A stretch of DNA of 64,000 nucleotides, from contig NZ_JANINI010000005.1 of NCBI RefSeq assembly GCF_024580145.1, forward strand, positions 179,147 to 243,146, read 5' to 3'. Shown in pieces: positions 1 through 7,969 of this stretch (positions within the stretch are counted from its first letter, which is position 1; each line of letters starts with the position of its first letter). Origin of the DNA: Methyloversatilis sp. XJ19-49. GTDB lineage: Bacteria > Pseudomonadota > Gammaproteobacteria > Burkholderiales > Rhodocyclaceae. The position numbers and the translations under genes are program-made. The notes under the pieces were generated by a model, which worked only from the letters and a program-made list of their open reading frames with translations, did not search any database and was not told where the DNA came from.

Positions 1-17
1 CCGCCACGGCCATCCTG

Positions 18-1958
18 ATGCCCGCGCCGTCGGAATGGACGAGCGGTCACCTGGGTCTGCTGATGCTGGCGCTGGTCGTGGTGGCCATCATGCTGGGCTT
101 TCCGACCGCGTTCACGCTGATGGGCATGGGCGTGATCTTCGCCTGGCTGGCCTACCGCTCGCAGAATCCGGACATCGCGACCCAGCAGACGCTGGACCTG
201 ATGGTGCAGCGCGCGTTTTCGGTCATGACCAATGACGTGCTGATCTCGATTCCGCTGTTCGTGTTCATGGGTTATCTGGTCGAGCGCGCCAACCTGATCG
301 AAAAGCTGTTCAAGAGCCTGCACCTGGCGATGTCGCGCCTGCCTGGCTCGCTGGCTATAGCCACGCTGGTGACTTGCGCCATCTTCGCGACCGCCACCGG
401 CATCGTCGGTGCGGTGGTCACGCTGATGGGACTGCTGGCGCTGCCAGCCATGCTGCGCGCCGGCTATGACGTGCGCCTGTCGGCCGGCGTCATCACGGCC
501 GGTGGCTGCCTGGGCATCCTGATTCCGCCGTCGGTCATGCTGATCGTCTACGGCGCGACCGCCGGCGTGTCAGTGGTCAAGCTCTATGCGGGTGCCTTCT
601 TCCCCGGCCTGATGCTGGCCGGTCTTTACATGGTGTACGTGATCCTCATGGCCAAGTTGCGCCCCGACTGGGCACCGCCACTGCCCGAGGCCGAACGCCA
701 TGTTCCGTTGCCGGCGCTGGCGGCGCAGGTGGCGCGCCAGTACGGCTCGCGCGCCCTCCCCTCGCTGCTTGCTGCGTTGAAAGGCCCGCGCAACGCCGAT
801 GTGCCGATGGGCAATCTGCTCGGCCAGCTCGGGCTTGCGCTGCTGCCGCTGATCGCGGTGACGGTATCGCTGTTCGCCATCCACGGCTCGATGACGGCGG
901 TGAAGGTGATCGACGAAGTGCCGGCCGGGCTCGAATCGTTCGAAAGCAGCTATTCGTCGTCATCACTGGCTGAACCGGACAGCGATGGCGGGCTGGCAGA
1001 GCCGCCGGCCGAAGGCGGTCTGAGCGAACCACCGCTGGAATCGGGACTGTCCGAACCGCCCGAGGCGGGCGTATCCGAGCCACCGCAGGAAGCAGGTCTC
1101 GCGGAACCGCCCGGAGCCGCGCCCATGGCCGCAGAAGCGCCTGCTCCCTCACTGGCTGAACCGGGTGCAGAAATGCCCGCCGCGGGCGACGCCGTCGCCG
1201 CGCCGACCGCTCCACCGAGCTTCTGGATTGCCTGCGCCATCTGCGCCGCGCTATTGATCGCGTTCTACGCCATCCTCAGCTTCGAGCGGCTGGAAATCTT
1301 CAAGATGCTGCTGTCGTCGTTCTTTCCGCTGGCCGTGCTCATCCTGGCGGTGCTCGGCTCCATCGTGTTCGGACTAGCGACACCGACCGAAGCGGCGGCG
1401 ATCGGCGCCTTCGGCGGCGCGCTGCTGGCGGCGGCCTACGGCCAGCTGAATTTCGGGGTCATCAAGGAGTCGGTGTTCCTGACCGCCAAGACCTCGGCCA
1501 TGGTGTGCTGGCTGTTCGTCGGCAGCGCCATCTTCTCGGCCGCGTTCGCGCTGCTGGGCGGACAGGAACTGGTCGAGAACTTCGTGCTGTCGATGGATCT
1601 GACACCGATCCAGTTCATGATCCTCGCGCAGTGCATCATCTTCATCCTCGGCTGGCCGCTCGAATGGACCGAAATCATCGTCATCTTCATGCCGATCTTC
1701 GTGCCGCTGCTGGCGCACTTCAACATTGATCCGCTGTTCTTCGGTCTGCTGGTGGCGATCAACCTCCAGACCGCCTTCCTGTCGCCCCCGGTGGCGATGT
1801 CGGCCTTCTACCTGAAGGGCGTCGCGCCGTCGCACGTGACACTGAACCAGATCTTCTCCGGCATGCTGCCCTTCATGGGCATCCAGGTGATCATGCTCAT
1901 CCTGCTCTACATGTTCCCCGGCATCGGCCTGTGGCTGCCGAACTATCTGTACAACTGA
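18..1958 (+). CDS. TRAP transporter large permease, DctM type, with an extended Pro/Glu-rich insert
   Basis: Membrane subunit of a tripartite ATP-independent periplasmic transporter, which imports organic acids driven by an ion gradient with a small DctQ subunit and a periplasmic binding protein; those partners would lie upstream, outside the window. Multiple hydrophobic segments are seen. The two typical halves are present: GGCLGILIPPSVMLIVYG near residue 160 and LATPTEAAAIGAFGG near residue 453. At 646 residues it is longer than the usual roughly 430; the extra part (about 215-445) holds two added membrane segments and a hydrophilic stretch (about 308-400) of 8-9-residue repeats of the form [AS]EPPxxxGL. 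The frame is open to the window edge, so the start could be further upstream. A perfect hairpin follows the stop. Family sure, substrate unknown. Confidence 0.9.
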   Translation: MPAPSEWTSGHLGLLMLALVVVAIMLGFPTAFTLMGMGVIFAWLAYRSQNPDIATQQTLDLMVQRAFSVMTNDVLISIPLFVFMGYLVERANLIEKLFKSLHLAMSRLPGSLAIATLVTCAIFATATGIVGAVVTLMGLLALPAMLRAGYDVRLSAGVITAGGCLGILIPPSVMLIVYGATAGVSVVKLYAGAFFPGLMLAGLYMVYVILMAKLRPDWAPPLPEAERHVPLPALAAQVARQYGSRALPSLLAALKGPRNADVPMGNLLGQLGLALLPLIAVTVSLFAIHGSMTAVKVIDEVPAGLESFESSYSSSSLAEPDSDGGLAEPPAEGGLSEPPLESGLSEPPEAGVSEPPQEAGLAEPPGAAPMAAEAPAPSLAEPGAEMPAAGDAVAAPTAPPSFWIACAICAALLIAFYAILSFERLEIFKMLLSSFFPLAVLILAVLGSIVFGLATPTEAAAIGAFGGALLAAAYGQLNFGVIKESVFLTAKTSAMVCWLFVGSAIFSAAFALLGGQELVENFVLSMDLTPIQFMILAQCIIFILGWPLEWTEIIVIFMPIFVPLLAHFNIDPLFFGLLVAINLQTAFLSPPVAMSAFYLKGVAPSHVTLNQIFSGMLPFMGIQVIMLILLYMFPGIGLWLPNYLYN

Positions 1959-1977
1959 CGTAACCGTCACAGCACGC

Positions 1978-2003
1978 TGCGGAGGTGCCTTTGCACCTCC
2001 GCA
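1978..2003 (+). terminator. perfect 11-bp stem hairpin after the TRAP permease
   Basis: TGCGGAGGTGC at 1978-1988 pairs exactly with 1993-2003 around a four-base CTTT loop, 20 bp after the TRAP stop. There is no T-run after it, so it may stabilise the 3' end or act as a weak terminator. It also contains the GTG at 1985, the most upstream start of the next reading frame, which argues that the MFS gene starts later. Confidence 0.5.
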
Positions 2004-2032
2004 TTCCTGCGGCGCCACGTAAAATCCAACCG

Positions 2033-3328
2033 ATGCCTCCTGCAGAACCGAATCGCCTGCTGGTCCGCCTGCGCTGGACCGCCTTCCTGCTGCTCGCCTG
2101 CTCCTATGTGCTGGTGTTCTTCCATCGCACCGCGCCTGCCGCCATCGCGGGCGAGCTGACGCGCGACTTCGCGGTGGGCCCGGCTTCGCTGGGCATTCTG
2201 GCCGCCAGCTACTTCTGGATCTACACGGTGATGCAGATCCCGACCGGCGTGCTGATGGATACGCTCGGGCCGCGTCGCATCGTGGCTTTCGGGGGCGTCA
2301 TCGCCGGCATCGGGGCCATCATCTTTGCCCAGGCGGATTCGCTGTTAGTCGCCGTGGTCGGCCGCGCACTCGTGGGGCTGGGCGTGTCCTTTCCGTTTCT
2401 CGCACTGCTCAAGATCAACGCCGCCTGGTTTCCGGAAAGCCGCTTCGCCACCATGAGCGGGCTGACCCAGTTCATCGGCAATCTCGGGGCGGCCGTCGCT
2501 GCGACGCCGCTGGCCTGGCTGGTCGGCGTGGTGTCGTGGCGCTCGGTGTTCGTGTCGCTGGGCCTGCTGTCGATGCTGCTGGCCGTGCTGACCTGGCTGT
2601 ACGTGCGTGACCGGCCGGAAGACGCCGGCCTGCCGTCATTGCGCGAGCTGTCGGGCAAGCCGGCGCATGCGCCGCTGGCCGACGACTGGAAGGCCGGACT
2701 GCGGCGCGTCGCCGGCAACCGCTCGACCTGGCCCGGGCTGTTCGTCAATCTGGGCATCGCCGGCAGCTTCTTTTCGTTCGCTGGCCTGTGGTGCGTACCC
2801 TGGCTGATGAAGGTTCAGGGAATGGACCGCGCGCTGGCGGCGCAGCATGCCACGCTGATGCTGGTCGCCTTTGCCGTCGGGGCGCTGTTCATCGGACGGC
2901 TGTCCGACCGGCTGCGTCGTCGCAAGAGCGTCATGCTGGTCGTCGGCACCGTGTACCTGCTGTGCTGGCAGCCAGTGACCCAGGGCATGCCGCTGACACC
3001 GCTGGCCAGCCATGCGCTGTTCGCGCTGCTCGGCATGTCGGCCGCCGCCTTCACGCTGAGTTGGGCCAGCGCAAAGGAGGTAAATCCGCCGGCGCTGTCG
3101 GGCATGGCCACCAGCGTGGTCAATGTCGGCTGCTTTCTCGGCGCCGCCATCCAGCAGCCGCTGGTCGGCTGGGTGATCGAACGCGAGATCGGCGGCCCGG
3201 GTGAGCCGACCGCTGCCGCCATGGCGTCCGGCATGTCGGTGTTCGTCGTCGCGGCACTGATCGGTCTGGCCGGTGCGGCCATGGTGACCGAAACGCGCGG
3301 CCGCAATCTGACCGAGGTGCAGGCGTGA
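2033..3328 (+). CDS. MFS transporter
   Basis: Major facilitator superfamily carrier of 431 residues with about twelve hydrophobic segments. The family signature between helices 2 and 3 is visible as GVLMDTLGPRRIVAFGG near residue 70, and its second-half counterpart as GRLSDRLRRRKSV near residue 288. The ATG at 2033 is chosen because an in-frame GTG at 1985 lies inside a perfect hairpin and would add a non-hydrophobic leader; no strong ribosome site is seen. The last codon overlaps the start of the AEC carrier gene (GTGA), so the two are probably translationally coupled. Substrate not recognisable; position after a TRAP permease suggests small carboxylates, which is inference. Confidence 0.85.
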   Translation: MPPAEPNRLLVRLRWTAFLLLACSYVLVFFHRTAPAAIAGELTRDFAVGPASLGILAASYFWIYTVMQIPTGVLMDTLGPRRIVAFGGVIAGIGAIIFAQADSLLVAVVGRALVGLGVSFPFLALLKINAAWFPESRFATMSGLTQFIGNLGAAVAATPLAWLVGVVSWRSVFVSLGLLSMLLAVLTWLYVRDRPEDAGLPSLRELSGKPAHAPLADDWKAGLRRVAGNRSTWPGLFVNLGIAGSFFSFAGLWCVPWLMKVQGMDRALAAQHATLMLVAFAVGALFIGRLSDRLRRRKSVMLVVGTVYLLCWQPVTQGMPLTPLASHALFALLGMSAAAFTLSWASAKEVNPPALSGMATSVVNVGCFLGAAIQQPLVGWVIEREIGGPGEPTAAAMASGMSVFVVAALIGLAGAAMVTETRGRNLTEVQA

Positions 3329-4287
3329 CGCTGGGCAGCAATCTGCTCGGGCTGATGGTGCAGGTCATGCTGCCGCTGTCGCTGCTGGTCGCGGCCGGAG
3401 GCTGGTGGGCGGCACGCATGGGCGATGGCCACGATGCCGGCATGCTGCGCGCGCAGTTGAACCGGCTGGTCCTCTATCTGTTCTATCCGGCCATCCTGTT
3501 CGCGGTCGCCGCCAGCACGCCGATCAGCGTCGAGTTGCTGACGGTGCCGCTGCTGGTCGGCCTGGGCACGCTGGCCAACGGCGCGCTGCTCTATGCATTG
3601 CTGTGGAAGACCCGGCTCGGCGCCGGCCTGCACGACACGACGCGCGCCGCGCTGATGCTGGGCGGCATGTTCGGCAACACCTTCAACGTCGGTGCACCGG
3701 TACTGGAATTCTTCTTTGGCGACGGCGCCATGCGCTACGCCATCTTCAACGACATGTTCATGACCATGCCGGTCGTGTGGACACTGGGCGTGTGGATCGC
3801 CACCCGGCTCGGCTCGCACGCCGGCGGCGAGCGTCCGGACGTGCTGCGCACCGTGCTGATGATGCCGCCGATGTGGGCCTTCGCGCTCGGACTGGGCGCG
3901 CAGTACAGCGGCCTGGCCTATCCGCCGCTGATCGAGGCGGCGCGCTTCATCGGTCAGGCGGCGATCCCAGTCATCATGTTCGTGCTCGGCATGACCATTC
4001 CGTGGCGCCGGCTGGTGCCGCGCACCGAAGTGCTGGTCGTCGCGTCGGTCAAGCTGCTGGTCGCACCGTTGCTGATCTGGGCCATCGTGCTGCTGTGGTC
4101 CGACGTGCCGAACGAAGCGCAGCGCGCATCACTGGTCGAATGCGCTACGCCGACCTTCATGACCTCGCTGCTGCTGGCCGAGCGCTTCAAGATCGATGCC
4201 GCCGCCTCGGCACTGCTGATCGGCTGGAGTACGCTGCTGTTCTGGCTGTCGCTTCCGCTGCTGATGGCGCTCGGGCTCTTCGGTTGA
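3325..4287 (+). CDS. AEC family (auxin efflux carrier-like) transporter
   Basis: Integral membrane carrier of 320 residues with about ten hydrophobic helices in two five-helix halves, as in bacterial AEC/PIN-like permeases such as malonate or malate carriers. The N-terminal half has the family pattern LNRLVLYLFYPAILF near residue 46 and GGMFGNTFNVGAPVLEFFFG near 112; the C-terminal half has QAAIPVIMFVLGMTIPW near 211. The GTG start overlaps the stop of the MFS gene by four bases, so the two share a transcript. Three successive carrier genes of different families suggest an organic-acid uptake or exchange locus, but the substrate cannot be read from the sequence. Confidence 0.85.
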   Translation: MTLGSNLLGLMVQVMLPLSLLVAAGGWWAARMGDGHDAGMLRAQLNRLVLYLFYPAILFAVAASTPISVELLTVPLLVGLGTLANGALLYALLWKTRLGAGLHDTTRAALMLGGMFGNTFNVGAPVLEFFFGDGAMRYAIFNDMFMTMPVVWTLGVWIATRLGSHAGGERPDVLRTVLMMPPMWAFALGLGAQYSGLAYPPLIEAARFIGQAAIPVIMFVLGMTIPWRRLVPRTEVLVVASVKLLVAPLLIWAIVLLWSDVPNEAQRASLVECATPTFMTSLLLAERFKIDAAASALLIGWSTLLFWLSLPLLMALGLFG

Positions 4288-4296
4288 AGTCAGATG

Positions 4297-4383
4297 CAAG
4301 GTTCAAGATTCAAGTTGAAAGTGAGTAAGGCCCTTCCTGTCGTGGCAGCCGTCCACTTCAGTCTTGAATCTTTAACCTTTAAT
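4297..4383. repeat. inverted pair of heptanucleotide repeats (CAAGRTT / CTTGAAT)
   Basis: Left arm 4297-4317 is three heptamers (CAAGGTT, CAAGATT, CAAGTTG). Right arm 4363-4383 is three heptamers in the opposite sense (CTTGAAT, CTTTAAC, CTTTAAT). The arms face each other across about 45 bp and could fold. The stop codon of the PEP-CTERM gene lies in the right arm. The same heptamer recurs at 60733-60788 and once near 5593. Confidence 0.7.
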
Positions 4384-5392
4384 CCTTCGTCTGGCGATGA
4401 CGCCTCGCAAGACCGGCGCACAGCACGAGGCCCGCAATCAGCAGGGTCCACGTTTCCGGTTCGGGTACTGCGGTCACGCTGTACTGGCTGCCGGAACTGA
4501 AGGCAAGCGACTGGCCTGCCTGCACATGGATGCCGGTCAGCGTCGCGGTGCCATAAAGATCCATTGCGCCGTCCCAGATCGCGAAAGCACTCAGCGACAC
4601 GATGAACGCGTACTGCAGTCCGTCCTCGAGCTGCGCAGCGAACGAAAAGTTTTCGACGCCGCTGTCGACACCGATGTCGAAAGTCTCCTGGCTGACCAGA
4701 AGCGGCGAGGCGCCATCCAGCCTGTAAAGCAGCACGTCCAGCGCGCCCTCGGCGTTGGCGTCCCCGAAAAGCGATCTGTAGTAGGTGAAGGATTTGACCG
4801 GGTCACTGAAGCTGATCAATCCATCCGGGCCCCACGCCACAGCATGCCGCTCAACTGCGAACTGAAATGTCGCCTCGCCGGATCCGGACGCGACGAACGG
4901 CTCGTTGTACGAGCTTTCCGCACGCGCTCGCGACCAGGATGAGCCAGTGCTCGCGTAGGTCACATTGCCACCCTGGTCAAGCAGTTCGAAGTCGAATTCC
5001 GAACTGTCGCGGGCAATCGCGGAAACCTTGTTCGATCCGAGGTTCGTACTCGCCCGGGCCGATGCCCACGCCGTATCAACCCTCAGCAGGGGCGAGCCGG
5101 AGACGCTGTCCTGGACGACCACGTTGGCGAGCGAAGACGATGACTGTTCCCATTGATCCGGATAGACCTCTTCCCAGCACCAGTCGCTCGAAGCGCCGCA
5201 TGGCGGCGAATCAACCACCAGTCTTTCAAGAACGATCGCGTAACGCTCCGCGCTGGACCACGAATAGGTCCATGCCGTCGATGTCGCAACGTTATTGAAC
5301 GAAAGTGTTCTGGCCGGCGATGCGGTCGCGCAAAGCAGCGCGCCGACCGCTGCCACAACATGAATCAGGTGTGCCTTTCGTGATGCATTCAT
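4379..5392 (-). CDS. PEP-CTERM sorting-domain protein, secreted
   Basis: Secreted protein of 337 residues predicted to be handled by an exosortase. It has an N-terminal signal peptide (basic start, hydrophobic stretch, cleavage near ATASPA at about residue 26). Its tail is the canonical PEP-CTERM tripartite signal: VPEPETW, a hydrophobic helix, then basic RRHRQTKD at the extreme C-terminus. The body is Ser- and Asp-rich, has few Lys and no recognised enzymatic domain. A strong Shine-Dalgarno site (AAAGGAGG) precedes the ATG. PEP-CTERM proteins usually go with exopolysaccharide production and flocs (established knowledge); no exosortase gene is in this window, though an exosortase-associated type acyltransferase lies at 42745-43515. 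Stands alone; both neighbours point rightward. Confidence 0.85.
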   Translation of the reverse strand: MNASRKAHLIHVVAAVGALLCATASPARTLSFNNVATSTAWTYSWSSAERYAIVLERLVVDSPPCGASSDWCWEEVYPDQWEQSSSSLANVVVQDSVSGSPLLRVDTAWASARASTNLGSNKVSAIARDSSEFDFELLDQGGNVTYASTGSSWSRARAESSYNEPFVASGSGEATFQFAVERHAVAWGPDGLISFSDPVKSFTYYRSLFGDANAEGALDVLLYRLDGASPLLVSQETFDIGVDSGVENFSFAAQLEDGLQYAFIVSLSAFAIWDGAMDLYGTATLTGIHVQAGQSLAFSSGSQYSVTAVPEPETWTLLIAGLVLCAGLARRHRQTKD

Positions 5393-5847
5393 GTCTATCC
5401 TCCTTTGAATCGTCTCGTCCGACCACCCGAAGATGCAAGCAAGATGGGTGCAAGAACGATGCGGCTACCCCGGCGTTACTCGCAACCGCCCAGCGTCGAT
5501 CTGTGGCGCCTGCACGAAGCGATTTGATTACAATGAATTTTCTGTAGCGGACCAAGTTCCGCGCATGCACGAAAAGCCGACCCGACCGGGGTCTTGAATC
5601 TTTCCGCCGCGCGCAAGCCTGCCGCTTCTTCGTGCCTGCGTCATGACCATGTAAATATCTCCGACAGCGAGCGGCGCATCGGGTGGCACACCCATCGTTG
5701 CGCCATTGGCGATTCAGCCGCGTGCATTGCGGACACGGATACCGCTTCACGCCCTCGGGTTCGTTCACAAATTCTTCATCTTCTTGTCACGTGCGGTTTG
5801 CAAAATTGTAGGTTGCGATTTTTCCCAACCAAGAAACCGGAATCCCA
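5393..5847. other. intergenic region with divergent promoters
   Basis: 455 bp between the leftward PEP-CTERM gene and the rightward STAS gene, so it should hold both promoters. It contains a weak leftward sigma-54-like site (5438-5454), a single CTTGAATCTTT heptamer copy near 5593 and a less GC-rich stretch around 5765-5830 just before the STAS gene. No convincing reading frame or RNA gene seen. Confidence 0.5.
5438..5454 (-). promoter_or_regulatory. weak sigma-54-like -24/-12 element upstream of the PEP-CTERM gene
   Basis: On the minus strand it reads CTTGCACCCATCTTGCT. It matches YTGGCACN5TTGCW in spacing and in the TTGC -12 block, but the first G of the -24 GG pair is T. Transcription would begin about 36 bases before the ATG. 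PEP-CTERM genes are known sigma-54/PrsR targets in some betaproteobacteria, which is the reason to record it. Confidence 0.25.
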
Positions 5848-6192
5848 ATGTCCATCGAATTTGAAGACGTGACTGAAACCCTTCGGTGCATTTCGATCAG
5901 CGGTCGCCTCGACGTTCCGGGCACCGATGCGATTGCAACCCGTTTCACCGCGCTTGCCGCATCGGTTGAGCGCCGTATCGTCGTGGACATCAGCGAAGTC
6001 AGCTTTCTGGCTTCGATGGGCATTCGGGCATTGATCATGAATGCCAAGGCGCAGCAACAGCGCGGCGGGCGGCTGGTGCTGTTCATAGGCGGTAATCAGC
6101 CGGTGGGCAAAGTACTGGAAAGCACCGGCATCGACGCATTGATTCCTATCTGCACGGACATGGCGGAAGCACGGGTAGCCGCGCTTGCCTGA
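5848..6192 (+). CDS. STAS-domain anti-sigma factor antagonist (SpoIIAA/RsbV-like)
   Basis: Small cytoplasmic protein of 114 residues made of one STAS domain. Its role in the family is to bind an anti-sigma-type kinase when unphosphorylated and release it when phosphorylated on a conserved serine. Aligning the conserved strand-helix turn with SpoIIAA places Ser56 (in VSFLASMG, residues 51-58) at the phosphoacceptor position, with Ala in place of the usual preceding Asp. Its TGA overlaps the ATG of the HATPase gene (ATGA), and the SpoIIE phosphatase follows, so the three form a partner-switching operon. No sigma factor gene is nearby, so the final target is unknown. Confidence 0.88.
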   Translation: MSIEFEDVTETLRCISISGRLDVPGTDAIATRFTALAASVERRIVVDISEVSFLASMGIRALIMNAKAQQQRGGRLVLFIGGNQPVGKVLESTGIDALIPICTDMAEARVAALA

Positions 6193-6668
6193 TGAATACG
6201 TCGGCGCAGCGCTGCCCCGGCCTGCATTCGGAGTGCATCATCCGGGCCGTCATCGATGATCTTCGAATTGCATCCGCCTGGCTCGCAGCGACCGGCTCGG
6301 ATCACGGCCTACCTGTCGAACAGATCATGCGACTCGATCAGTGCCTGGACGAAGCACTCGCAAATGTAATCGCGCACGGCGGGCCGGCCGCGCGCGAGCA
6401 TGAGGTGAGCCTTGTTTTCGTCACTCGAAGCGAGGGCTGCCGAGGTGAAGCTTCGGTTACGGTGATCGATTCGGGGTTTGCCTTTGACCCGCTGTCGGTC
6501 CGGCCGAAACCGCGCCCAGCCAATCTTTACGATGCCGAACCGGGTGGGCTCGGTCTCACGATGATGCGCAACTTCGCGGATACGCTGGAATATGGCCGCC
6601 ACGCCGATCGAAACCATCTGACTTTCAAGGTTTGCTGGGACGAACCGGCGCGCGGAAAACCGGACTGA
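6192..6668 (+). CDS. HATPase-type anti-sigma regulatory kinase (RsbW/SpoIIAB-like)
   Basis: GHKL-fold serine kinase of 158 residues, expected to phosphorylate the STAS protein encoded just upstream and to bind a sigma factor or another target. The N box is seen at LDEALANVIAHG (about 52-63, Glu54 and Asn58), the G1 box at VIDSGFAFDP (91-100, Asp93) and the G2 box at GGLGLTMMR (118-126). No transmembrane or sensor region is present, as in the single-domain HATPase_c_2 family. The start overlaps the upstream stop by four bases and the phosphatase gene begins six bases downstream, which supports translational coupling and a fixed stoichiometry. Confidence 0.88.
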   Translation: MNTSAQRCPGLHSECIIRAVIDDLRIASAWLAATGSDHGLPVEQIMRLDQCLDEALANVIAHGGPAAREHEVSLVFVTRSEGCRGEASVTVIDSGFAFDPLSVRPKPRPANLYDAEPGGLGLTMMRNFADTLEYGRHADRNHLTFKVCWDEPARGKPD

Positions 6669-6673
6669 TTTCC

Positions 6674-7969
6674 GTGCCGATCCAGACCACACGTTTCGGA
6701 CGCTCTCGTGATCGTCGCTCCGCGGCGCTGCGCCGCGAACCGGACAACCGCATCGGGACCGCGGAGCGGCGTCTTTCAGGTATCGCATCTTTCGCCCTTT
6801 TCCGAAATGTCGACGCATCGATCGTCCAGGCGGCGATCGAGGACTGCGAGGTGCTGGCGCTGCTGCCGGGCATGCCCCTGCTGCACCCGGGTAGCATGAA
6901 CGACAACGTCTTTCTCCTGTTGTCGGGCGAACTCGGAGCGTTCGTGGGCGACGACCTGACTGCCGGGCCTGCGGTCACGATCACGCCAGGTGAGACCGTC
7001 GGCGAACTGTCAGCAATTGACGGCCAACCCGTCTCTGCGCTGGTCATGTCGATGACGACGTCGCGCGTGCTGCGCCTGCCGCAGTCTGTCTTCTTCCAGC
7101 GACTGAGCGTCATTCCGGAGCTTGCCCGCAATCTGCTTGCGATCCTTTCCGCACGGATGCGTCGAAGCAATCTGGTGATGCTGGAGTCGCAACGTCGGCG
7201 ACTGGAGCTCGACTATCTGCGCCAGGAACTCGACATCGCACGTCAGTTGCAGGCGAGCATGCTGCCGCACCAACGTCCGCTGTTTCCCGACCGGGACGAC
7301 ATCGATATCGCAGCGCTCATGGAACCGGCCTCCGCCGTGGGCGGCGACCTCTTCGATGCCTTTTTCCTCGACCACCGACAACTTTTCTTCTGCGTCGGCG
7401 ATGTCTCGGGCCATGGCGTTCCGGCAGCCTTGTTCATGGCTCGGGTAATCGGTCTGATGAGGGTGACAGCGATGGGGGTGCGGGAGCCCGGACGGCTTAT
7501 GCAGGAACTGAACGAGCAACTATGTGCCGGCAACGACACGAACATGTTCGTGACCCTCTTCTGCGCCATCCTCGAGGTGGATACCGGTCGGCTCGTATAC
7601 GCCAACGGTGGGCACTGCGCACCGCTACTGGTCAGCCACGGCACGCCTTCTTTCCTGCCGCTGCCGAAAGGCGCCCTGATTGGTGCCATTCCAGGCTTGG
7701 CCTACGCGGCACGGGAGATCGTGCTCGGTCCCGATGAGACGCTGCTCTGCTTCACGGACGGCGTGACGGAAGCCGAGTCCCCCGACGGGAGGGAATTCGG
7801 TAGCGAACGTCTTTTCGAGGTGGTCACACTACTGACCAAGGTCACGCTCGAGAGCCTGATCGAGGAAATACGCGGGGCGGTCGCGGATTTCTCGGCACCG
7901 CACCTGCTCGAGGACGACTGCACGCTGCTGGCGCTGCGTCGCACCACTCGCACACCGGGGGCTCGGTGA
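6674..7969 (+). CDS. SpoIIE/RsbU-type PP2C phosphatase with N-terminal cNMP-binding-like domain
   Basis: Predicted serine phosphatase of 431 residues that would dephosphorylate the STAS partner. Residues about 40-155 form a cyclic-nucleotide-binding-like fold; a helical linker (about 160-200) leads to the SpoIIE domain, with GGDLFDAFF, GDVSGHGVPAAL, CFTDGVTEAE and EDDCTLLAL giving the metal-binding aspartates. The phosphate-binding cassette of the sensor domain is degenerate: GETVGELSAIDGQPVSALV lacks the arginine that contacts the cyclic phosphate, so it may sense another ligand or a partner protein. GTG at 6674 is chosen because it follows the HATPase stop by five bases; a TTG at 6632 in the same frame is possible. 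Third gene of the partner-switching operon. Confidence 0.88.
   Translation: MPIQTTRFGRSRDRRSAALRREPDNRIGTAERRLSGIASFALFRNVDASIVQAAIEDCEVLALLPGMPLLHPGSMNDNVFLLLSGELGAFVGDDLTAGPAVTITPGETVGELSAIDGQPVSALVMSMTTSRVLRLPQSVFFQRLSVIPELARNLLAILSARMRRSNLVMLESQRRRLELDYLRQELDIARQLQASMLPHQRPLFPDRDDIDIAALMEPASAVGGDLFDAFFLDHRQLFFCVGDVSGHGVPAALFMARVIGLMRVTAMGVREPGRLMQELNEQLCAGNDTNMFVTLFCAILEVDTGRLVYANGGHCAPLLVSHGTPSFLPLPKGALIGAIPGLAYAAREIVLGPDETLLCFTDGVTEAESPDGREFGSERLFEVVTLLTKVTLESLIEEIRGAVADFSAPHLLEDDCTLLALRRTTRTPGAR

Noticed and set aside
5682..5699. Sigma-54-like TGGCAC...TTGC
   Set aside because: Thirteen bases separate GG and GC, not ten, so the sigma-54 geometry is wrong.
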